Origin: Lithodes maja
Taxonomy: Eukaryota > Arthropoda > Malacostraca > Decapoda > Lithodidae
Direction of reading: 5' to 3'
Assembly (NCBI GenBank): GCA_037953745.1
Contig: JBAKBP010003130.1
Coordinates: forward strand, 1-64,000
DNA: 64,000 nt
Made by a program: the position numbers and the translations under genes. Positions 56,290 through 64,000 of this stretch are shown here, one piece after another (within the stretch, counting starts at the first letter, position 1; each line of letters begins with the position of its first letter). The notes below the pieces were generated by a model. That model was not told the DNA's origin and ran no database searches. It worked only from the letters and a program-made list of their open reading frames with translations.

Positions 56290-57926
56290 ATTCCCTTATT
56301 CTGAGGTATATTTTCGTGCTAACATAAGCGAGTTGCAAGCAGGGTGTTGTCATCACTGATGGCAAGCGAGTGCAAGAGAGAGAGAGAGAGTATCGATCGA
56401 CTGTGTCTCAGTGGCCTTGGGGGAAATTGGCGGGAAAGCAGGTTGCCTCACCCATACATTATACAACTCGCGGGCTATATCTCCGATTTTGACCATCCAA
56501 ACGCTGTTTTCACTCGTTTTATTGTTGTTTCAGGTTAATACCTTTATAATCAACCCATAATAGGCGCATATGGATAAGTATTAATGCTATTAATGGTACA
56601 ATGAATATTTTAGTGACGGAAACACCTCAAATACGTCAGCACAGGGGGACGTTTCCAATTACCCCCATGCGCACTTGTTAGGTTAACCGTAACATCCAAT
56701 ACGTTACCCGAAATGTTCTTAGCCCTAAGTTTCTTTGATTCGCTAACCTATATGCACCAATGTTCAGAGACCGGAGGTTCCCCTGACACTGTCGGTTGCG
56801 CGACCTGAGGGTTAAGAACAGTTATGTCCGTCCAGGACCTGTCCGGTCCGTATAATAGGGGCATCGGACCTTTCTTTACCGGAGTTTTATTTAGGGGAGG
56901 TGGAATAACATCTGTTACAACACGAATATTAACTGTCGTCAAAGTTGAAGTTACATTTGACAAACTAGATGCGACATGGGAGGGAGTAATGTTTAGTTTT
57001 GGTGTAACCTGCATGGAACCCAAAGGTCTAGCAACCGGCGGTGGGATGGGAGAAACTGGCACAGATCTATCCCCTCCAAACTTACTCAAAAAGGCGTCCA
57101 TAACATTTTGGAGATCTCCCTTAGTCACAAACTCCTTGGTGTGATCCGTGGACATAGTTGATTCGACATCCGAGTGTCCTGTTGACGCCACTTGCTGCTG
57201 CCCAGACTCAAGTTGCTCAGAAATTTCGTCCCTAATGGATTGACACTCCATAGACTCCACCGATTGAGCTTCCAGTGACCGGGCTGAGAGGGATCGAACC
57301 TCTTCAGACCGGACAGCGGGCTCTAAAACCTCGCGGTCAAAGTCTTCCCATTCTAAGTTCGGGATGGACGACTGAAGGGGAACCTCACTTGACTCTTGAG
57401 GATATCCTCTATACTGTTCAGCGAGCACTTGAGATGGCACACGGCACTGAGGCGTGTGACTGCCGGGAATTACATATGGCCGTGGCCTCACTGATGGGGA
57501 AACATGGCCTATAGGGCGGTGTCGTCGCACCCCTATGGACCGTCCCCGACTGGCTGGATTTGACTTTCGGCACAGCCAGGGACAGTCTAGTAGGTGCGGG
57601 CGCCGGCGAAGGCGATGACCTAGGCTTGACACTAGAGACCGCCGTACGGGATTGTAACTTCTCCGATACACCAGAAGCAGACACTGCCTCGTCCGGCGTT
57701 CCTTTGCGTTGTTTCTTCACCGCCTGTTGAACTGGCGGAGGAGAGATTGCCCTACGCAGCGGAGACCTCGATCGCGACCGACGCCTCGACTGCTGTGGTT
57801 TCGACGAATCCGGCGCAGGCCGCTTCGCCGACCGGCGGGAGGGGATTTGCTTTCTTGGGTGTGTCATCATCGGTTGTATCATCCGAACTGATGATCAGTT
57901 TTGAAACTACCTTAGAAACTCTTTAC

Positions 57927-58752
57927 TTAACCCTTCCTCCCCAGGCTGGCCTTCTAAATGACGGCACTCCTATCCGGTCGATATGGCCAAAAAACGTTGT
58001 ATGTAAACATAGGCCTATTTTTTTTATTTTAACTGCTAGAGAATTTACACAAATCTCAAAATGTAGCCCTGATTTGTATCTGTAGACTGGCATTGAGTTG
58101 TTGTTGTTGTTCCCCAAGCTGCCTGGCCGAACAGCCACAAGGCCCCGAGCAAGGCCAGGCCATAACCAAGCGCGCCCACACGAAGCCACTCCATGGCGGG
58201 GAGCTAAGGAGGGTGCGGAAACGCCCGGGAAACCAAAGCCCAACCCAGGGCCCTGTGCCCCTCAGCAATTATGAAGAGAAAGTTGAGGGGCAAAGGAAAA
58301 ATGTGACGCTTTGGCTTCCAATCTTGGTAGATTGGGAGGTCAATCCACGGAAGAGACGCCGTCACTTGAGATCTAGAAAATATATAAGTAAAAGGAACAG
58401 TCAGAATAAGCTATGGGTATGGCAGAGATCGCTCAGCTCTCACTCTGATAGACCAGCTCTCTAATCAACTGGTTCAGAGTTTTGGCTGTTTTGCCGCGAA
58501 TTTAGCAATATCGGACACTTTGGGAGACTAATTTTCCCTCTAACTGGTAATGGCGGACAAGGTCGGACTTCTCCTTCTTGTTGTTAACACTTGGCGGCGC
58601 TCTGATCGGGTTTGTTTACAAAAGTTTTGCTGCGCGGCTTTCAAAGCACGCTTAAGGAAGCTTTCAAGCTTACAGAGTTTAAAAAGACACCCGGGTTCTG
58701 GGCCTTCGCAAGGTGTGTCCTTTGAAAATGACACCCAGGCAGGAAGGGTTAA
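57927..58752. mobile_element. TTAA-site element of a second family
   Basis: TTAA at 57927-57930 and 58749-58752. Terminal repeats TTAACCCTTCCTCCCCAGG and, inverted, TTAACCCTTCCTGCCTGGG agree at all but three or four positions and differ from the MITE family above. The 826-bp interior has a GTTGTTGTTGTT stretch (58097-58108) and a GC-rich block (58110-58260) but no transposase. It sits in DIRS gag, which continues on both sides. Confidence 0.8.
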
Positions 58753-60808
58753 CAGAACGAGTGTTAGTTTTAGGAGGGTTAACACTGGGTGATGTAGCCT
58801 AATAATTAAAAGCTCCCAAAGAGGTTGATCATCACATTGGAGTGCCTTATGGGCAATGTATTTACTGTAACAATTATAGCAAGATTTAATCGCCGAAAGC
58901 GCAACTCTACACCCCTCCTCCTTATGGTTTATGAACCCATTACGAAGTTTGACGCACATACTACACTTCTTGATAACCCACTGGCCTCGTGAGCGATCTA
59001 GGCATGCGACACAGCGAACACAAAGTTTATGCCCTGGTACCGGAAGGTTATTACAGAAATCAGAAGCACAGAAAGCTCCCCCTGGGGGTAAGGGAATAGA
59101 ATATGCCCCACGTGCCTTCTGCGTGTCATAAGAGGCGACTGAAGAGGTTGGGTCGGTGGGCTTGCGACCCCCATCCGGAAAAAATACTTAAGCAAAGAAA
59201 AACGAACGAACAGCCTCGGATGCGGACGGAACCTATGTTGACGAACCACGACCGACTAAGGACATTCCTTCGGACATTCTGAGAATGGCTACATGAAATG
59301 TTAGTGGCATGAATGATGGCACAAAAGAGAGAGAGGTTCTGGAAGTGCTAGTGAATGCCAGGCTGGATATATGTGGAATGACAGAGACCAAATGGAAAGG
59401 TTCAGATGTGAGAGAGTGGGAGTGTGGAATGGGTGTGTGTGCTGGAGTGAGTGAAGGAACAGCGAGAGAAGGTGCGTGTTTGTTTGTAAGTAGCAAATGG
59501 AAGGAATGTGTAAGAGAGTATCGATCTGTGGGTTCAAGGATTGTGTGGGTGAGAATGAAAGTAGGAATACAAACGTGGGTGATTGTGTGTGTATGCCCCG
59601 ACAGAGGATAAACTTGAAAGAAAGAAAGAGGAGTTCTGGATGAATGTGGAGGCGTGCCTGGAGAAGTTTGACAAGAACGAAAGAATATTTCTGATTGGGG
59701 ATATGAATGGTAAGGTGGGTGATAGGAAAGTTGAGGGAGTGGTGGTAGGGTGGGGGGTACCATCAGAGGTGAATGGGAATGGTAGTGCACTTGTGGATGT
59801 ATGTGTGGGGAGGAGGCTGTGGATAGCCAACACCTTCTTCCGACACAGAATGATCCACAGGTACACGTGGAAACGGGTGTGGACGATGGAGGATGAGACA
59901 GTGGTGGAACGAAAGTCATTGATTGATTATGTATGTGTGGATGAACGAATGAAGAAATTTGTGATGGATGCTAGGGTGTATAGGGGTATTGGAGGGGGTC
60001 TGTCTGATCATTATGTAGTGGTAGCTAAGGTTAGGATACAAAAGAAGTGGGTGAGGAGAGCTGGAGGGAGGCGAGAAGAGGGTGGAATGGTGAGGAGGGT
60101 GGAGAGGTTGAAGGAGGAGGAGGTCAGGGAGAAGTACAGGAGAGCAGTGGAAAGACGACTAGGTGGGTTCGACCTGGAAGTTATGGAGGAAGTGGAGGAG
60201 ATGAGCAAGGTGTTTAAGGATGAGATCTGTGCAGCATGTGTGGAGGTGTGTGGAGTGAGGAGAAGAGGGAGGGGAGTGAAAGGTACAGCATGGTAGACAG
60301 AAGAGGTAAGAATAGTTGTGGAAGAAAAGAAGAAAGCATATAGAGAGTGGTTGGGTAGTAGAGGGAATGAAGATTTCGAGAGACAGAAACGAGCGAGGTA
60401 CGTGGAGAGTAAGAGGGTGGTGAAGAGAGTAGTGAAGGAAAGTAAGAGAAGAGTAGATGAGGAATTTGGAAGGCACCTGAGTGTAAAATGGAGGGAGAGT
60501 AAGAAACTGTTCTGGAAAGAAGTCAAGAAAGTTAGGGAAGGTAGCAAGGGAAACAGTAAGGGTGTGAAAGATAAGAATGGGAGAATGCTAGCCGAGAAGC
60601 AAGAGAGAGTCGAAAGATGGAGGGAGTACTTCAATGAGTTGCTAAATGTAAGGAATGAAGAGCCAGCAAACATAGCTGGATATGGTATGGGAGGGAGAAG
60701 AAGAGAAGTAGTGGAGGAGGAGGTGGGGATCAGGAGGTCAGAAGTGTGGGAAGCCATGAAAAGAGTGAAGTTGGGGAAAGCACCAGGAACAGATGGAGTG
60801 TGTGGGGA

Positions 60809-60975
60809 GGAGGGGAGGTAGAGGACTGAGATTTTGCATGGCCCAGGGGCCAAAAAAAAATAAAAAAACAAAAAAATAAAAATATATATATATTTTTTTT
60901 TCGATGTCAAAAGTTGATTTTTTTTTCTCACTCACTCATAAGAGTCTCCCCGCAGTCCGCCGGGGGAACTCTTAA
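60809..60975 (-). mobile_element. Truncated TTAA MITE, minus half of a pair
   Basis: Minus-strand copy of the first 165 bp or so of the MITE: from TTAACTCTTAAG-type ends through the A/T tract to the 'CATGGCCCAGGGGCC' and 'TAGAGGACTGAG' blocks, then abruptly RTE sequence at 60808. Its outer part is gone. It meets the plus copy at the shared TTAA 60972-60975. Confidence 0.8.
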
Positions 60976-61069
60976 CCCGGGAGCTTCGGGGAGACTCTTA
61001 AGAGTTCCCCCGGCGGACTGCGGGAAGACTCTTGAGAGTAAGTAAAATAAAAAATCAACTTTTGACATC

Positions 61070-61105
<36 letters not shown>

Positions 61106-61617
61106 GCCCCTGGGCCATGCAAAATCTCAGTCCTCTACCTCCCCTCCTTCCCCACTTTCCTCCTCTCCTTCAGTTATCACCTATTTTCCCTATTATTCCC
61201 TTATTCTGAGGTATATTTTCGTGCTAACATTAGCGAGTTGCAAGCAGGGTGTTGTCATCACTGATGGCAAGCGAGTGCAAGAGAGAGAGAGAGAGTATCG
61301 ATCGACTGTGTCTCAGTGGCCTTGGGGGAAATTGGCGGGAAAGCAGTTTGCCTCACCCATACATTATACAACTCGCGGGCTATATCTCCGATTTTGACCA
61401 TCCAAACGCTGTTTTCACTCGTTTTATTGTTGTTTCAGGTTAATACCTTTATAATCAACCCATAATAGGCGCATATGGATAATTATTAATGCTATTAATG
61501 GTACAATGAATATTTTAGTGACGGAAACACCTCAAATACGTCAGCACAGGGGGACGTTTTCAATTACCCCCATGCGCACTTGTTAGGTTAAGAGTCTCCC
61601 CGCAGTTCCCGGGTTAA
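60972..61617 (+). mobile_element. Complete TTAA MITE, plus half of a pair
   Basis: TTAA at 60972-60975 and 61614-61617. Left end CCCGGGAGCTTCGGGGAGAC; right end complement CCCGGGAACTGCGGGGAGAC. So this copy retains both ~26-bp outer inverted ends, each bounded inside by another TTAA (CTTAAG). The other copies lack the right outer end. Confidence 0.9.
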
Positions 61618-61992
61618 GTATCTGGGCAGTGTGTTGAGTAAAGATGGGACTATGGATGAAGAAGTGCGGGAGAGGGTACAACAGGGGAAGAGGGTTGCTG
61701 AAAGCAGTAACAAGAAATAGGGTGGTCAGTATGGAAGTGAAGAAGTCCTTGCATGACAGTGTGGTAATCCCGACACTGACTTACGGAAGCGAAGCATGGA
61801 CGTTGGTTGAGAGACTCCGACCAAGAGTGAGCGCAGTGGAAATGAATGACCTAAGAAGTGCGTGCGGAGTTACATGGAGGGGACATGACTGGGGACAGAG
61901 GTGCATGGGGGCGGTTCGTTCGTGGCCACCCATTCGGGGATCACGGCGTCAGGCAATAGATAGATAGATAGACAGAAAGCTATAAGTTCCAT

Positions 61993-63400
61993 AGTGGAGT
62001 CCTCCCCCGCCGGGATCGGTTACGGTCCGGAGCTCCTCGCCGAGGAGACGTGTACCTTGAAAAGAAATTTCCAAGAATCAATGATCATACGGACAATCTG
62101 AGACATTTAAACACAACCGTTACCTCTAAATACTCAAGAAAAATAGACGTAGCGATCACCACTACTCTTAAGTTTCCTGCGTATCCTTATGGAAAAACCC
62201 TGATGCGTTTTTTTCATGAAGGAATTAATAGACTGCTTACCTATGATAGTGATTATCAATGACCTATACTAGTGCTGCCTAGAAAGCGCTTTCTAGTAAT
62301 CGACCATCTCCCCGTGAACGGAAAGTGGTTAGCAATGACTCTTCCGCCGCGATGACAGATTAGTTGTCTTCCTGCCGAGCTAGGAATAGTTAATAATAGT
62401 ATAGGTGAGTCGTTCCGGCTGAGCTGGAACATCCCTTGGAAGGCTTCCTCTTCCGCCGGGAGTTCGTTCTAGTTCAAGACAAAGAACTGGCTACTTGGAT
62501 CTTGTGCAACACTAGAGCGCCACTAGTATGGCGTCCGGCAAGGGAGAAACGCAGTTGCGAGACAATTCCTCTGCCGGATAAAAGATCCTAACCTTTATTC
62601 TACTAACAAGTCTGCAACAAGTTAGGAGAATACACATAATCATAGTCAGGAGGTATCCCAACACCCTCAACTACTGAGACTATCTCATCGTCCAGGAGAA
62701 TAGGGTCACATATTATGGCACAATAGTAATGTAATAATAAACTTAAAAGTACATCCTAGCCATAAACAAAAAATACGCAGAGGCTGGCCACGAGGCCTAG
62801 GGCAAGAAGATCGACAAAATCGACGAATATTCTTACCTCCAGGAAGAACCAGCACCCTACCACATCTCGACGGCAGGAACGCAGTGGAGATGACACAGAT
62901 ACCAGAAGCAAGGTTCTCTACTAAGTAAAGCAACCCTAAACTAAAAGTTCTGCCTACGAAAAAAAACAAAAAAAAACGCTTATCCCACCAGAAAGGTGGC
63001 CGAAAAGTGCTGCCCTTGTGGTAATATAAAGCCTCTAATCCTACTCGTTAGGCTAAAATTAGAGGGAAATAAAATAAAACAAACAATGGCGGCCCCGTTC
63101 ATACGGACCCGAGGTAACGCCATCACCAAAAGCACCCTTAAACACAACGCCTGGGGGTCACGCCAATCAGCACACCCGACCTAACTAATCTAAACCTACT
63201 CAGATTAGTACAAATGAGCAAAAGACTCACTATCCGGACTGAAGAGTGACGAATGAAGAGAGGTTGGGACACACGTCTGCTCGGCGCTGACCCCCGGAGC
63301 GTGAAGGAAGATGACGCAGCAGCGTCTCGATGCGAAACCCACGCTAGCAAACATCTGCACTACGGGAAGCGTAAAACAGATAAGAGTTCTAATATTTTTC
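61993..63400 (-). other. Probable DIRS 5' leader, no gene
   Basis: Located upstream of the probable DIRS gag start. It has long stretches with no good frame; the open frame 62050-62262 (plus) is short and unlike any domain. Two similar phrases, 'CTTCCGCCG' and 'TTCCTCTTCCGCCGG', occur at 62340 and 62450. I found no confirmed terminal or internal complementary repeat. Confidence 0.4.
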
Positions 63401-64000
63401 TTTTTATTATTTTTTAATTAGTTTTTTCGTAGTGGCATCCGTATCATAAGGACGAGTCCGTAAATAATTATGAGCGTACGCTTACGATGAATTGGTCTCT
63501 ATGCTCCGGGGCGGGTGATTTGAACAGCTGACTCTGGGGTTCAAAGAGAGCCATTACTGTATAAGGCATATCATGAATGATAAATTGAGCTTTTTAGATA
63601 CTGTACTATAATCTGTCTCAAGTCGGATAACCCCAGCTAAAAGAAAAAATAAATACAAAAAAATGGGGTATGTGCCTGAGGATATAATTATATAGATAGA
63701 TATAGATAAATAGATAGATTATGTGGTGGGCTGACCCTTTGTCAGAGTGAGGGTTGGTGTCCTCTACTTCCCATAGCCCCTTCTATCTTTTTCTCCATCT
63801 GCATCTCTAATTTTTTCAAATGGCGTAGGGATGCGGCAACCCCAGCGCCCGCCACTTTCTGATGCAGATAGCCTCCTCTGTGGTGAAGGGGTGAGAAATT
63901 TCCACCACAGCTTTCTCCTACGAGACATTGAAGTCGGCTAAAGGGGATCGGGGGCGGGGGGCCTGGTATCCTTCTCCCCTTAAATAAATCTATCCAAAAA
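63401..64000. other. Unassigned right flank
   Basis: AT-rich start, a GATA-type microsatellite at about 63694-63720, then unique-looking sequence to the edge with no coding frame I can support. Confidence 0.4.

Larger units (their letters stand above)
52856..56686 (+). mobile_element. TTAA-site MITE in DIRS gag, carrying an RTE-like LINE
   Basis: TTAA at 52856-52859 and 56683-56686. Ends and interior match the copy at 23832-24468. The DIRS gag frame closes exactly across the TTAA. The C-rich/TTATTCCC block is split by the LINE at 53106-56289. Confidence 0.9.
52229..57926 (-). pseudogene. gag: DIRS gag, central part (split by MITE)
   Basis: Begins at the TTAA of the element at 57927. The N-terminal stretch is basic and disordered (KRPAPDSSKPQQSRRRSRSR then SPLRR), likely nuclear or RNA-binding. 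A frame change near 57650 leads to a Ser/Pro/Glu-rich region (IRDEISEQLESGQQQVAS) and DLQNVMDAFLSKFGG. Across the MITE (52856-56686) the frame continues: VTVKAIADVYNPDYF, then YADWSKLDGYNDIKALFSL, LDFLSAPKLSLCEVNDPFS and ATKALSLTRRLLSQN. Stops at several places (for example 52354, 52622, 56746) break it. Assignment to DIRS Gag is by position and composition. Confidence 0.7.
59270..61950 (+). pseudogene. RTE-like endonuclease-reverse transcriptase, copy 2
   Basis: Close to copy 1 through the endonuclease (MTETKWKG, LIGDMNGKVGDR, GLSDHYVVV). It is broken by TGA in the TWN motif (59293-59295 area), a frameshift near 59590 and the same TAG as copy 1 (60294-60296). The RT frame stops at LGKAPGTDGVCGE and lacks the central RT including FADD. 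After the MITE pair only the post-RT part remains (NRVVSMEVKKSLHDSVVIP, GSEAWTLVERL). Confidence 0.8.
59078..61971 (+). mobile_element. RTE-like LINE, copy 2, with MITE pair and internal deletion
   Basis: Flanked by the 10-bp acagaaagct (59068-59077 and 61972-61981). It begins CCCCCTGGGGGTAAGGG, so it is longer at the 5' end than copy 1, and ends in (GATA)n at 61955-61971. MITE sequence occupies 60809-61617. LINE sequence between the equivalents of about 54810 and 55680 of copy 1 is missing. Confidence 0.9.
4012..61992 (-). mobile_element. Decayed DIRS-type retrotransposon hosting nearly all other insertions
   Basis: Pieces in a single order on the minus strand give gag (61992 to about 16140), an RT with LDDWL (16130 to 8000), RNase H with TDAS and HINAKEL motifs, the DLFAS domain usual in DIRS pol, and a tyrosine recombinase (6915 to 4012). 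DIRS elements use a tyrosine recombinase instead of an integrase and make no TSD. I did not find the split or inverted terminal repeats expected of the family, so the true ends are uncertain. Many nonsense codons and frameshifts mark it as old. Each large insertion can be removed so that reading frames rejoin. Confidence 0.8.
58753..61992 (-). pseudogene. gag: DIRS gag N-terminus, Cys-rich (split by RTE copy 2)
   Basis: ATG at 61992-61990, followed by four to five codons, then the RTE-like LINE, then 59067-58753. Removing the LINE and one copy of the 10-bp acagaaagct leaves a continuous frame. It carries a cluster of Cys pairs (SDFCNNLPVPGHKLCVRC, then KKCSMC), plausibly zinc-binding, as in the N-termini of some DIRS Gag proteins. 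It is weakly supported as gag but is placed correctly upstream of the basic region at 57880. Confidence 0.55.

Noticed and set aside
62050..62262. 70-codon plus-strand frame as a host gene
   Set aside because: Short, no domain, starts without context and lies in the probable DIRS leader.

Overview
This is repeat-dense eukaryotic DNA with no recognisable host gene, rRNA or genuine tRNA gene. Nearly everything I can identify is a transposable element. The mix (DIRS, Gypsy, BEL/Pao, several LINE clades, TTAA-site DNA elements) suits a large, repeat-rich invertebrate genome. An arthropod, possibly a crustacean, is my best guess, but no host gene confirms it.

The framework is one old, decayed DIRS-type retrotransposon on the minus strand. 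Its gag start is near 61992 and its tyrosine-recombinase end is near 4012. Only about 7-8 kb of it is native; the rest is later insertion. Removing each insertion restores DIRS reading frames across junctions at 4600/6590, 8237/15463, 16532/52229, 52859/56683, 57930/58749 and 59077/61972.

The central block is a deep nest. A CR1/Daphne-like LINE (16533-52228) sits in the DIRS gag region. It is split by a non-autonomous LTR element, called B here (16984-47640, TSD cact). B is split by a Gypsy element, A (19438-44280, TSD ggaac). A is split twice in gag: by a LINE (21820-25753), which itself carries a TTAA-site MITE (23832-24468), and by a BEL/Pao element (26191-36880, TSD ccggt), which carries an intact-ORF LINE (28872-32230). 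The longest chain has six levels. LTR pairs differ by only about 0.5-0.8% by hand count, so the inner layers are recent although the DIRS host is old.

Left flank: a TIR element (531-3631, TSD ataaa) carries a captured Gypsy leader, gag and protease between inverted arms that contain tRNA-like sequence. At 4600-6590 an RTE 3' fragment carries an inverted pair of TTAA MITEs. At 8238-15462 an L2/CR1-like LINE interrupts the DIRS RT active site; it encodes a 2A-like peptide and two PHD-like fingers, and holds a MITE and a truncated LINE.

Right flank: the DIRS gag is split by a MITE holding an RTE-like LINE (52856-56686), a second kind of TTAA element (57927-58752) and another RTE-like copy (59078-61971) with its own MITE pair. 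The last 2 kb is a putative DIRS leader and unassigned sequence.

The most notable signals are the 2A-like motif in the LINE, a well-formed -1 frameshift signal at the Gypsy gag/protease junction that is kept in the captured fragment, an unknown Gypsy ORF running 240 codons into the 3' LTR, and the TIR element with tRNA-like arms and captured retrotransposon cargo.
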